Virus record (IMG/VR): IMGVR_UViG_3300008266_000389
Span: 1-42,947 of that record
Strand: one strand, 5' to 3'
Length of the DNA: 42,947 bases
From: a virus
In this document: one piece after another, positions 9,637 through 17,682 of the stretch
How the letters are laid out: every line of letters begins with the position of its first letter
Position numbering within the stretch: the first letter of the stretch is position 1
The notes under the pieces: model-generated
Told to the model about the DNA's origin: nothing
What the model saw: only the letters and a program-made list of their open reading frames with translations
The model's database searches: none
Position numbers and translations under genes: made by a program

Positions 9637-12014
9637 TGGCTATTATACCTGTAAATATAGAAAATCTAAAACCAAATAAAGAATATATCGTTACGGTTAG
9701 AAGCAAGAACAATGATGTTAATGTCGTTTCTCCTTACACTGATTCTGTAAGATTTTCCACTCCAACAGATTCGACTATTCCAGGTGCTCCAACAAATTTA
9801 GTTTTAGCAGCGTCATTCTTAAATGTATTATTTAAGTATACAGACAGTATTGACGAAGATGCCGCAAAATATGAGTATGAATTATATAAACAAGATCAAG
9901 TAGAACTAATCAGCGCACAGTATCAAGTTATTTCTGGCGAAACACCACATAGAACTGGATATGTTCAAACAAATGTTTTTGTCGTTTCAGTAGATGATAA
10001 CAGCACAACAACAAGTACCTCTTCCACAACTAATCCCGTTAAGTATTATGGAAGAGTAAGAACAATTGATACAGCTGGTAATATTAGCGGATGGACATCT
10101 ATCGTTGCATCTGGTGATACACCACTGATTGACGAAGAGTTCATAGGTTCATTGACAGCAGCAAAAATAACTGCTGGAACAATTGGCGCACATGAAATAA
10201 TATTAACTCAACCCGGAACCGCAACAGCAATTACCAGTCCTGATAATAAGGCTATTTTAAGATCTTCAGATTATAACGGTTCTTATAATAATACGACAGA
10301 CACATGGACTAGTGGAACAGCTGGTTGGATTATTTCTGGAGACGGACGCGCAGAGTTTAATAATGCAACAATACGTGGAACGTTGCAATTTATAGACGGT
10401 TCTGCACCTGGATCAATTTTTTATGGGGCCACACAACCATCTATTCCTAGTCCATTTACCGCAAAATTAATTTCAGCAATATCAGGAAATGGAACATCGG
10501 TTACATATACTACTGGGACAACAGCTCATGGTTTATCTGTCGGTAAAATAGTATCATTAAATAACGTTGTTCCAAGTCAGTATAATTTAAAAAATCAATA
10601 TGTTACCGCGGTAACAACATATACATTTACTGTCACTAGTTCCGCCACTGGAACATTTAATCCAATTTATTCTGTTGGAGCAGAAGTTGTGGCAGGTCAA
10701 ATACCAGAATTTTCAATTTGGTATAACTCAACTAGTGGCGATAATAGATCTTACATTTATGGCTCAAGTGCATGGAATCAAAGCTTAGGTAATGTTTCTA
10801 ATTTAAGTCCCCAAAACCAAACGCAAACTGGATTAATTGCTGGAACAACAATAACTGGCGGAGGAATAACGTTGAGTTCTGGAGGAAATATTAAAGGAGG
10901 ACAAACAGCTTATGACACTGGAACGGGATTTTTCTTAGGGTATTCAGGGGCAGCATACAAGTTTTCCATAGGCAATTCCGCAGGCAATAAATTGACATGG
11001 GATGGAGCTAGCCTTTCTGTGACTGGAGCTATCAATGCAACTTCCGGAACATTTAGTGGGACAATAACTGCTAGCGGAACAATCTCTGGAGGAACGATAA
11101 CTGGTGCAACTATTAGTGGTTCAACTCTCACAACAGCTTCAACTGGAAATAGGGTTCATATCAATACTAATGATATAACATTATATTATAACGGCAATGA
11201 CGTTAGTAACATCAATTTTTCAGGTAGTACAATATATAGTAATTCTATAGTTTCCGATGGAACAATTAGAATGAGGGGGTATTCAAGTAGTGGTGAAGTT
11301 AGAGTTGGCCTTAGGCCAGATTTAGATCCTGGAACATATATTTATGGATCTTATGGAACTGTTATACAAGGTAATCAAGAATCTACTCTTGCTAAGTATT
11401 CTCACCTATCTGTTACAGGTGTTAATCAATGTAACTTTGCTTTGCGGTGTTATAACACTCATATACAACTTAGGACAGCTGACAATGACGCAACCCTTTA
11501 TATCAGAAGAGCTAATGATACTGCATATGCAAATATGGCATTAGGAACTATGTCAGTAAACGGAAATGGTATTTCATATAATGGACTAACTGGCTGGGGA
11601 GGAACAGCGAATCAAATGGGCATGACATGGATTAGTGCTTTTGGTTCCATAATGGGTCACGTAGATAATGCTAACTCTATCGTATTAGGAACGACATCGG
11701 ACAGAAGATTAAAGGGGAACATTGCATCTACAAATACTGGATTATCAATCATTAATAATTTAAATACAGTATCTTATAATCCTTTAAAAGTTTCAAGTTT
11801 TGAAGATGGAAAACCAATTGTAGATGGAATCCATGATGAAGTTACAATTATTGGTTTAATAGCAGATGAAGTTGAATTAGTTGCACCATGGCTGGTATCT
11901 GGAGATTTGTCAAAAGGGCAACTACAAAGCGTGAATTACGCGCTAATTACCCCGCTACTTATTAATGCCGTTAAAGAACTTTCCTCTAGAGTAGAGAGTT
12001 TAGAAAATAAGTGA
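9636..12014 (+). CDS. Tail fibre/spike with C-terminal S74 self-cleaving chaperone domain
   Basis: The 792-residue protein starts with fibronectin-III-like strands (LKPNKEYIVTVRS at about 10-22; a second unit from about 50, beginning PGAPTNLVL). LTAAKITAGTIGAHEI near 172-190 is a typical phage fibre turn. The central shaft is Gly/Thr/Ser-rich with short repeats (SGTITASGTISGGTITGATI). Residues 688-792 are an intramolecular chaperone of the peptidase S74 type. SDRRLKGNI starts at Ser688, the expected autocleavage Ser-Asp, then IIGLIADEVELVAPWLV, and a C-terminal coiled coil (NAVKELSSRVESLENK). S74 domains trimerise fibres and then cut themselves off, so the mature fibre would end near residue 687. 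The GGTGGAG ribosome site is well placed. Confidence 0.88.
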   Translation: MAIIPVNIENLKPNKEYIVTVRSKNNDVNVVSPYTDSVRFSTPTDSTIPGAPTNLVLAASFLNVLFKYTDSIDEDAAKYEYELYKQDQVELISAQYQVISGETPHRTGYVQTNVFVVSVDDNSTTTSTSSTTNPVKYYGRVRTIDTAGNISGWTSIVASGDTPLIDEEFIGSLTAAKITAGTIGAHEIILTQPGTATAITSPDNKAILRSSDYNGSYNNTTDTWTSGTAGWIISGDGRAEFNNATIRGTLQFIDGSAPGSIFYGATQPSIPSPFTAKLISAISGNGTSVTYTTGTTAHGLSVGKIVSLNNVVPSQYNLKNQYVTAVTTYTFTVTSSATGTFNPIYSVGAEVVAGQIPEFSIWYNSTSGDNRSYIYGSSAWNQSLGNVSNLSPQNQTQTGLIAGTTITGGGITLSSGGNIKGGQTAYDTGTGFFLGYSGAAYKFSIGNSAGNKLTWDGASLSVTGAINATSGTFSGTITASGTISGGTITGATISGSTLTTASTGNRVHINTNDITLYYNGNDVSNINFSGSTIYSNSIVSDGTIRMRGYSSSGEVRVGLRPDLDPGTYIYGSYGTVIQGNQESTLAKYSHLSVTGVNQCNFALRCYNTHIQLRTADNDATLYIRRANDTAYANMALGTMSVNGNGISYNGLTGWGGTANQMGMTWISAFGSIMGHVDNANSIVLGTTSDRRLKGNIASTNTGLSIINNLNTVSYNPLKVSSFEDGKPIVDGIHDEVTIIGLIADEVELVAPWLVSGDLSKGQLQSVNYALITPLLINAVKELSSRVESLENK

Positions 12015-12020
12015 TATAAT
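12012..12020 (+). promoter_or_regulatory. Extended -10 promoter-like box TGATATAAT
   Basis: TGATATAAT lies just after the S74 fibre stop and about 24 nt before the next ATG. It has the TGn extension and a perfect TATAAT, but no convincing -35 hexamer. The same nine bases occur at 30680-30688, also in an intergenic spot upstream of an AAGGAG site. Confidence 0.55.
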
Positions 12021-12043
12021 AGACTCCTATTTAAGGAGAAAAA

Positions 12044-12226
12044 ATGAACAATGATCTTGATATTAATATATTAGTTCAAACCTTTAATGAGCGAATGGCC
12101 CAAATGATGACAGAGATTGTTATTAAGGAAGCCACCATTAAGCAGTTATCTGCTCAGATTGAGCAATTAACCGCACAACAAAAAACAGTAAAAACAACAA
12201 AAACAAAAACAGATGAATTTGAGTGA
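12044..12226 (+). CDS. Small coiled-coil protein
   Basis: A 60-residue protein preceded by an AAGGAG site five bases before the ATG and by the TGATATAAT box. Residues 20-48 (MMTEIVIKEATIKQLSAQIE and following) form a heptad-like amphipathic helix; the tail is Lys/Thr-rich (KTVKTTKTKTDEFE). No family is recognised. Its place between a fibre gene and the portal, with its own promoter-like box, suggests a small structural or assembly helper, but nothing proves this. Confidence 0.6.
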   Translation: MNNDLDINILVQTFNERMAQMMTEIVIKEATIKQLSAQIEQLTAQQKTVKTTKTKTDEFE

Positions 12227-12236
12227 GGTAAATAAA

Positions 12237-12428
12237 ATGTCAGATGTAATTGATGTAAATGAAGCAGTTGAAGCAAAAAAGGAATTCACCATCGAGATTA
12301 AGATCTCAGATGCAAATTTGCAGTATAAGAGCGATTTCAATGAAGCTGAAACAGTGTTTTGGATGGAGTCTGTCAAAACGCTTATTCTAAATAACGCGTT
12401 TGCTAGATCGCAGCAATCTGGTCAGTAA
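12237..12428 (+). CDS. Small acidic hypothetical protein
   Basis: I chose ATG 12237 (MSDVIDVNEAVEAKK) over the in-frame ATG at 12213. The later start has a GTGAGG ribosome site eight bases upstream and leaves the preceding gene un-overlapped. The 63-residue product is acidic, with a central beta-type stretch (EFTIEIKISDANLQYKSDF) and a helical end. I recognise no family. It probably shares a transcript with the upstream small gene and ends just before the portal promoter-like box. Confidence 0.55.
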   Translation: MSDVIDVNEAVEAKKEFTIEIKISDANLQYKSDFNEAETVFWMESVKTLILNNAFARSQQSGQ

Positions 12429-12451
12429 CTTATAAAAAAAAATCCATAAGG

Positions 12452-12468
12452 CTACTATTATGATAGCT
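12452..12468 (+). promoter_or_regulatory. Promoter-like box upstream of portal (degenerate 17-mer)
   Basis: CTACTATTATGATAGCT matches the 17-mer found at 15281 and 18840 in 13 of 17 positions, counted by eye, and contains a -10-like TATGAT at 12459-12464. It sits about 20 nt before the portal ATG and just before a TTGGAG ribosome site. No clear -35 is seen; an A-run lies upstream. Confidence 0.45.
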
Positions 12469-12487
12469 TTTATATTGGAGAAGATAA

Positions 12488-14152
12488 ATGGCAGTTCTCG
12501 ATTTTTTGCCTTTTCGGCAAGTTGATAAAAAGAATAATATTGTAGCAAAAGCTCTTAAACCAGAAGAAATTAAATCTGTAAGCAAAGCGATGAAAGTCGC
12601 TGCCCTTGCACTTGGTTTTCAGGGCAATACATACTATTATAACAATAGAGCTACATTTGAACCTTCTCCCTATGACTTTGATCGTATTATGCAAGCTGCA
12701 GATACAGATTCTTACGTTAAACAGGCAATAAATAAATATAAAGAATTGTTCTGGAAAGAAAGCTGGTCAATAGTCGGAGAAAATCCGGAAGCTGTATCTT
12801 ATCTATATCAAAGAATAGATTACATGGAAATGGCCATGAAAAGGCCGTTCTTAGATTTTTTAATCGAAATTACTGAACATATTGTAAAGTATGCGAATGT
12901 TTTTATAGTTAAGGCTAGAGGTGACATATCGGAATATTTTCCAACTCCAATATCAGGAGTAAATGCACCGCAGCCTGTAGTGGGTTATTATTTAATTCCT
13001 ACGGAACAAGTTAGAATTCTAAGAGATAAGTTTAATAGACCAAGATCTTATCAGCAGGCTACAGACCCTCTGACCTACATGCCATCAGAACGAGATCCGG
13101 TATGGTCAGCTGATCGTGTTATTCATATGTATTTGGATAAAAAGTCAGGTCGAGCTTTCGGTACTCCGTTTCTAAGTTCTGTTCTAGATGATGTTGTTGC
13201 CCTTCGTCAGATTGAAGAAGATATCCAGAACCTTGTTCATAGAGAGCTTTTTCCATTATATAAATACACCATAGGCACCGCAGACCAGCCAGCAGAGCCT
13301 CAGGAAATCTCTAACGCAGCATCTGAGATAGAATCCTTAAGAGCAGAGGGTGGCCTAATTCTTCCTTACAGACACAATATTGAAGTTATCGGTGCCAACA
13401 ATAGTGCACTTGAAGCTTCACAATACCTGGAGCACTTTAAGGAAAGAGTTGCAGTTGGGCTTGGGGTTGCCCCTCATCACCTAGGTATGATGATGAATGG
13501 TGGAAACAGATCAGTGACTGATCGTCTAGACACTGCTTTGTATGATAAAGTTAAGCAGTATCAGAAGATAATGGCAGAAATGATTAGGGTTCATATTTTT
13601 AATGAACTTTTACTTGAAGGCGGATTTGACCCCGTAACTAATCCCTTGGAAGAAGGTTCTTCTGACAGATGCTATTTCAAGTTTAACGAAATAGACGTTG
13701 ATACTCAAGTTAAAAAAGAAACGCATGTTATACAAAAGTATGTTAATAATATTATTTCAATCAAAGAAGCAAGACTAGAACTTGGCATTAATCCTGATTA
13801 TGAAGAAGATGAAATGTTTGCTGCCATACAGGGTAAAGTTCAAATAGATTTAGCAAAAAACCAAGCAGAACTAACAATGACAAAGTCGGCTCCTAAAGAT
13901 GCTGTTATAGATGGCGATAAACAAGCTCCGGCACAAAAAGGTCAAAGAAACTTACCAAATCAAAGACGTGGCGTCGGAAATGCAACACGTCCAGCAAATC
14001 AGCAAGGTAGAAATACTTCACCAAATATCAGAAGATCAGACAATGCATGGTTGACATTAGTTGAAAATGCCCTTGAATCAGAGTATACTATAGTCTATAC
14101 AAAAGAGGAAAAGGAAATTGATAATGTCGACAGATCTGACACTAAAGAATGA
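12488..14152 (+). CDS. Portal protein
   Basis: The 554-residue protein has the layout of phage portals, the dodecameric ring at the capsid vertex through which DNA enters and leaves. Residues 60-140 hold the wing region (YDFDRIMQAADTDSYVKQAI, then LFWKESWSIVG). Residues 211-229 (VIHMYLDKKSGRAFGTPFL) match the classical portal segment in which a short loop precedes a long helix (VALRQIEEDIQNLVHREL). VAVGLGVAPHHLGMM at about 324-338, followed by GGNRSVTDRL, is a second typical portal segment. The C-terminal 100 residues are Gln/Asn/Arg-rich and probably disordered. A TTGGAG site precedes the ATG. The terminase, normally adjacent, is about 8.7 kb upstream, separated by fibre genes. Confidence 0.92.
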   Translation: MAVLDFLPFRQVDKKNNIVAKALKPEEIKSVSKAMKVAALALGFQGNTYYYNNRATFEPSPYDFDRIMQAADTDSYVKQAINKYKELFWKESWSIVGENPEAVSYLYQRIDYMEMAMKRPFLDFLIEITEHIVKYANVFIVKARGDISEYFPTPISGVNAPQPVVGYYLIPTEQVRILRDKFNRPRSYQQATDPLTYMPSERDPVWSADRVIHMYLDKKSGRAFGTPFLSSVLDDVVALRQIEEDIQNLVHRELFPLYKYTIGTADQPAEPQEISNAASEIESLRAEGGLILPYRHNIEVIGANNSALEASQYLEHFKERVAVGLGVAPHHLGMMMNGGNRSVTDRLDTALYDKVKQYQKIMAEMIRVHIFNELLLEGGFDPVTNPLEEGSSDRCYFKFNEIDVDTQVKKETHVIQKYVNNIISIKEARLELGINPDYEEDEMFAAIQGKVQIDLAKNQAELTMTKSAPKDAVIDGDKQAPAQKGQRNLPNQRRGVGNATRPANQQGRNTSPNIRRSDNAWLTLVENALESEYTIVYTKEEKEIDNVDRSDTKE

Positions 14153-14465
14153 ACAGCTAATTTCTTATTTAGCAACAAATGATTCAATTCGCGCCTTAGA
14201 AAAAACAGTAGACAATGGTCAGTCTAGACTTGCTCTTCAGGTAGTTCTTGAAATTGTATCGGAGCTAACAGAAAGACTTTTTGCCCTAGAGGAAAAGGTT
14301 AATTCGGTTGAAGATGAGCCTGAGGAAATATTGGCCGCTAGCGAAGTAGTCATTGAAAGCCAGACTCCTACAAAGTTAGAGTCTTCGGTAAAAGCTGAAA
14401 AGGATCAATCAAAGTCTGATGAAGCTGTAGCGACAAAGTCTGAGGAAATTAAAGCTTCTAAATGA
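14124..14465 (+). CDS. Acidic helical protein following the portal
   Basis: I chose ATG 14124 (MSTDLTLKNEQ) over the TTG six bases earlier; purine-rich ribosome-site-like sequence lies within the end of the portal gene. The 113-residue protein has a helical, coiled-coil-like N-terminal half (VVLEIVSELTERLFALEEKV) and a disordered Glu/Ser/Lys-rich second half. It overlaps the portal stop by 29 nt and the next ATG by 4 nt (ATGA), so all three genes are probably translationally coupled. No family is recognised. A head-assembly accessory role is inferred from position. Confidence 0.65.
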   Translation: MSTDLTLKNEQLISYLATNDSIRALEKTVDNGQSRLALQVVLEIVSELTERLFALEEKVNSVEDEPEEILAASEVVIESQTPTKLESSVKAEKDQSKSDEAVATKSEEIKASK

Positions 14466-15241
14466 AACTTCTAATAGGATGTCCAATGTACAAGAGATCT
14501 TGGATATTACCTCATTGGATTCGCTGTATCGTTAATCAGTCTCTTCCTATTGAAGATATTGGTTTTGTTTTTGAGGTTTCTCCAGATGATACTGAAACAA
14601 TCCAATCTTTAGAGGCATGGAAAAAATACGATAATAGGATACCTTATTTCAATATAAAGATAAGAAAAGATATACCACACTTTCAGCATGAAAACAATGG
14701 AAGACAGTGGACATTGTCTAAGTATCAAAATATGGTTTCCTTAAGAAACTCTTTGCTCTCTACTGTTAGAGATGTTTCTCCAGAATACTACTTTAGCTTA
14801 GATTCTGATATATTATTAACAAATCCAAATACTTTAGAGCTGTTAATTGCACATATTAAGTCCGGTGCTGACGCAGTTAATCCTCTCATGTTCATGACTC
14901 CTTTCGGCACAATGTATCCGAGTGTGATGACATGGAGAGAGGGTATGACTAGAAAAGCATTTAGACAGGAAAAGTATTCTCTTGGAACTTATTTTAAGTC
15001 TGACGTAATCATGGCTGCAAAAATGATGAACAAGAAAGTATATTCAAATATAGATTACAGTGTCCATGAGCAAGGTGAGGATGTAGGTTGGTCATGGGAG
15101 TGTAAAGAGGCTGGTTATAATTTATTCTGCGCTTCATACATCTATGCTCCACACATAATGTCTGAGTTAATGTATGGGTCATTTTTGAAGCACGGGGATG
15201 AAAGATCAGCGCTAATATTTGAAAACTATACTAAAGTGTGA
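14462..15241 (+). CDS. GT-A-type glycosyltransferase in the head operon
   Basis: The 259-residue protein starts MKLLIGCPMYKRSWILPHWI, the first strand and helix of a GT-A nucleotide-sugar-binding fold. YYFSLDSDILLTNPNTLELL at about 109-128 contains an Asp114-Ser-Asp116 DxD motif, the usual metal and nucleotide-sugar ligand. Downstream segments (DAVNPLMFM, then DVGWSWECKEAGYNLFC) resemble the acceptor-side ED/WxW region of related family-2-like enzymes. I infer transfer of a sugar to a virion protein or host surface polymer; donor and acceptor are unknown. The ATG overlaps the preceding stop (ATGA), so it is co-expressed with portal-linked genes, an unusual place for such an enzyme. Confidence 0.8.
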   Translation: MKLLIGCPMYKRSWILPHWIRCIVNQSLPIEDIGFVFEVSPDDTETIQSLEAWKKYDNRIPYFNIKIRKDIPHFQHENNGRQWTLSKYQNMVSLRNSLLSTVRDVSPEYYFSLDSDILLTNPNTLELLIAHIKSGADAVNPLMFMTPFGTMYPSVMTWREGMTRKAFRQEKYSLGTYFKSDVIMAAKMMNKKVYSNIDYSVHEQGEDVGWSWECKEAGYNLFCASYIYAPHIMSELMYGSFLKHGDERSALIFENYTKV

Positions 15242-15280
15242 TATATTTATATAAAATTGTTCAATGTTATAAAAACAAAC

Positions 15281-15297
15281 TTACTATTAAAATAGAT
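15281..15297 (+). promoter_or_regulatory. Promoter-like 17-mer upstream of prohead protease
   Basis: TTACTATTAAAATAGAT sits in the 76-nt gap between the glycosyltransferase and protease genes and is identical to 18840-18856. It contains a -10-like TAAAAT at 15288-15293 in very AT-rich DNA. No canonical -35 is present, so a phage-specific or modified host polymerase may be needed. Confidence 0.55.
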
Positions 15298-15317
15298 ATT
15301 AATAAATAGGGGAATAC

Positions 15318-16217
15318 ATGTCTTTTGATTTTGTAGAAAACTTTACATTACAGCTTCCTGATTTTTCAAAATCAGATATAGATTTTTCAGAATCATTTAA
15401 CTCCAGGCACGGCTTGATTATAGAGGTCGCCGCAATACACGAGGGCTTGACTTCTAATTATAATCATTATTCAGCCATAGAGTTGGAGAAGGCACTCCAA
15501 TCATGGGTTGAGCCTTATCCAAAGCCAATTATTCTTAATCATGACTTAAATACAGAGCCTATTGGCAGGGTAATGGCTGCCAAGATGGACAAAGAGTCAG
15601 ATGGAAGCGCTTTTGTTAGATTGCAAATTGCAATCACTGATCCTGTTGCAGCCCAAAAGGTTATCGATAAGAGATACTTGACGGGTTCGGTTGGAGGAAG
15701 GGCTACAAAGGCTGTTTGTAGTATTTCTGGTGAAGATCTAGCGAGAGAAGATGACTCAGGTCGTCCCCGTATGCCTAAGTTTAAAAAGGGCAAGGTTTAC
15801 AAGGGCAAGCTAGCATACATTGATATGCAGGATATTTCCTTCAAGGAATACTCTTTTGTAAATCAGCCGGCAGATCAAAAATCCGGAGTGAGATCCACAA
15901 AAATACAAGATGGAAAAACCGAAATCTCAGACTCTGAAGGTTGGATTGCAAAAAGCGCTGCGTTTGTCCTCAGCATGGATAATGAAGATATTATTTCAAT
16001 TGAGGAAAATAGATCAATTCTTTCCGACATGAAGAAGAAGGAATCGAAACCCATTTACTTACATTTAAAGGGCGCATTTTTAACTGCGTTGGCCCTTCAG
16101 GAAAGTGAAAGTTATATAAGTAATGCTAATTCATTACTATCCAATGAAGATTCTGAAAAAAATAATTCTGAGGAGACTCATAGCATGAAAGATGTTAATA
16201 AAGAAGACTACAACTGA
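15318..16217 (+). CDS. Prohead maturation protease
   Basis: The 299-residue protein resembles the herpesvirus/HK97-like serine prohead proteases that trim scaffold and capsid during head maturation. PKPIILNHDLNTEPIGRV at 69-86 holds the candidate catalytic His75. RYLTGSVGGRA at 119-129 holds the candidate nucleophile Ser124. FKEYSFVNQPAD at 175-186 is the usual closing segment of the fold. Residues from about 200 are linker-like and charged, ending MKDVNKEDYN. The start has a GGGGAA-type site and the promoter-like 17-mer upstream. The last 26 nt overlap the scaffold gene in another frame. Protease, scaffold, decoration and capsid genes follow in the canonical head order. Confidence 0.88.
   Translation: MSFDFVENFTLQLPDFSKSDIDFSESFNSRHGLIIEVAAIHEGLTSNYNHYSAIELEKALQSWVEPYPKPIILNHDLNTEPIGRVMAAKMDKESDGSAFVRLQIAITDPVAAQKVIDKRYLTGSVGGRATKAVCSISGEDLAREDDSGRPRMPKFKKGKVYKGKLAYIDMQDISFKEYSFVNQPADQKSGVRSTKIQDGKTEISDSEGWIAKSAAFVLSMDNEDIISIEENRSILSDMKKKESKPIYLHLKGAFLTALALQESESYISNANSLLSNEDSEKNNSEETHSMKDVNKEDYN
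16170..16175 (+). promoter_or_regulatory. Ribosome-binding site GAGGAG inside protease gene
   Basis: GAGGAG lies nine bases before ATG 16185, which is in the protease frame and reaches the protease TGA after only 10 codons. It is 16 bases before ATG 16192, the only usable ATG of the scaffold frame. The site thus fits the wrong start better than the expected one. Confidence 0.55.
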
Positions 16218-16860
16218 CGAAAAGGTTGTCGAAGAGGCTTCAGAAGAAAAGACTGAAGAGGTTTCAGAAGAGTCTGTAGAAACGGGCTCGGAAGAAGAGA
16301 ACTCAGCTGACGATTCAGAAGAGGCGGATGTACAAACTGTAGATTCCGAAAATGCTGAAAAGCCAGAAGAGTCATCGGTCGAAAAGACTGATGAGAGTCA
16401 AGAAGATGCCGAAGAGGCCAGTGAGCTCAGCGATAACAAAGAGGGCGTTGAGCAAGATGCTGACACACTTAAGGCAAGAATTAAGCTTCTTGAAGAAGAA
16501 AATGCAAAGCTCAAAAGCGCTCTGCATAGAACTCTAGTTGAAAGAGTTGTTGATACTAAGGTCGGCTTGGGCTTAGAGTCTGTTGATGATCGCGAAAAGC
16601 TTATTGAAGAGCATGCTACTCGCACAGCTTCTTCATTGGCTGATACTCTCAGAGATTTAGCTAAGACTCCAGTAAAAGTAAATAAGAGACTTTCTAATTT
16701 TGCTGGCATGCCTGAGGTTACTTCTGAAGCAGAGGTAACTGAATCCGAAGATAATGTATTGACTCTTGACAAAGAAGAGGAAATCAGCAAGCCTGGTTCT
16801 CCTGTAGATTCTTTTGAGCAAGTTCTAGTAGATGCCCTTATGGGTAGACGTAAACTTTAA
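16192..16860 (+). CDS. Acidic coiled-coil scaffold-like protein
   Basis: The 222-residue protein has an extremely acidic N-terminal half (residues 14-90, repeated EE, SEE and DSEE), followed by a heptad-rich helix at 92-120 (DTLKARIKLLEEENAKLKSA) and a helical C-terminal part ending FEQVLVDALMGRRKL. Acidity, coiled coil and position between protease and capsid genes are the hallmarks of head scaffolding proteins, which template prohead assembly and are then degraded by the protease. ATG 16192 overlaps the protease by 26 nt. A TGA at 16186-16188 closes this frame immediately upstream, so either this ATG is used or ribosomes enter by frameshifting from the protease. Confidence 0.75.
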   Translation: MLIKKTTTDEKVVEEASEEKTEEVSEESVETGSEEENSADDSEEADVQTVDSENAEKPEESSVEKTDESQEDAEEASELSDNKEGVEQDADTLKARIKLLEEENAKLKSALHRTLVERVVDTKVGLGLESVDDREKLIEEHATRTASSLADTLRDLAKTPVKVNKRLSNFAGMPEVTSEAEVTESEDNVLTLDKEEEISKPGSPVDSFEQVLVDALMGRRKL

Positions 16861-16878
16861 TAATTAAGGAGATAAAAA

Positions 16879-17649
16879 ATGAGTTTAGCAAAGTTCCGCA
16901 AGGTTCATAGCAAGACAGGTGCTGGTCGCTTCGTTGTTTCTGAGGGTGTAGCCCCCAGTGCATACTTACTGCCCCACCCCGGCTTGCCAACATGGTATTT
17001 GGACAGTGAAGATGATCGCTTTGAGATCGTCATTCCAAAGGGTACTATTCTTTCAGTGGTTGCCGACGCCAACGGTGATGCTCGTATTGTTCCAGCTAAC
17101 GGAACATCTTCAAGCAAGAGCTGGGGCGACGTAATGCCTTCTTGGGACCCACTAGATGGCGCTACGCCAACATCAACGAGTGGATCATCTGATACAGTTA
17201 CTGTAGCAGCTCGGTCAATTCCGATTGGTTGCGCACAATATGATCTCTACAGACCATTTGACAAGGGCACATCGCAAGGTGCTGGCTTTATCACTCACGG
17301 CTATGTAGAGTATCCAATGGTTGCTGGCATTAATGACGACGTAACAGTCGGTTCACTAATCCGTTCCGACTTCATGGGACGCCCAGTAGCCGCAGCAGCT
17401 GCCGATTTCTATAATAGCAGCGCTGTTTACAGCTACTTGCAGGTAGGTAAGGTTGTCGAAGTCGAAAAGTTTGCTACAAACTTTGACGATGGCCTCCTCA
17501 GCTACATGCAGCTTCCATCAGATCCAGGTGCACTAAAGACAGTATACGAACTTACCCGTAGCGGAAGCTACAGTGGCAAGCTCGGTATTCGTGCTAACTT
17601 GGACGTATACAATGTCATTGGTGCATTCCGCGTCAATTTGACACTCTAA
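16879..17649 (+). CDS. Probable capsid decoration/accessory protein
   Basis: The 256-residue, mostly beta-type protein has a strong ribosome site (AAGGAG) and host-like codon choice, shared with the capsid gene and suggesting high expression. Segments include an N-terminal KFRKVHSKTGAGRFVVSEG, beta strands such as FEIVIPKGTILSVVAD, and DVTVGSLIRSDFMGRPVA. No catalytic motif is visible. The slot between scaffold and major capsid protein is commonly occupied by a capsid-stabilising or decoration protein, so that role is inferred. A vertex or minor capsid protein is an alternative. Confidence 0.65.
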   Translation: MSLAKFRKVHSKTGAGRFVVSEGVAPSAYLLPHPGLPTWYLDSEDDRFEIVIPKGTILSVVADANGDARIVPANGTSSSKSWGDVMPSWDPLDGATPTSTSGSSDTVTVAARSIPIGCAQYDLYRPFDKGTSQGAGFITHGYVEYPMVAGINDDVTVGSLIRSDFMGRPVAAAAADFYNSSAVYSYLQVGKVVEVEKFATNFDDGLLSYMQLPSDPGALKTVYELTRSGSYSGKLGIRANLDVYNVIGAFRVNLTL

Positions 17650-17682
17650 TAAAAACAACAACACAGGAGGAATATTCCTAAG

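Noticed and set aside
12452-12468. Portal upstream box as a terminator hairpin
   Set aside because: Only four good pairs (GCTA/TAGC) form before mismatches; the match to the promoter-like 17-mer is stronger.
14118-14123. TTG start for the protein after the portal
   Set aside because: ATG 14124 is two codons downstream with suitable purine-rich sequence upstream; the TTG adds only two residues.
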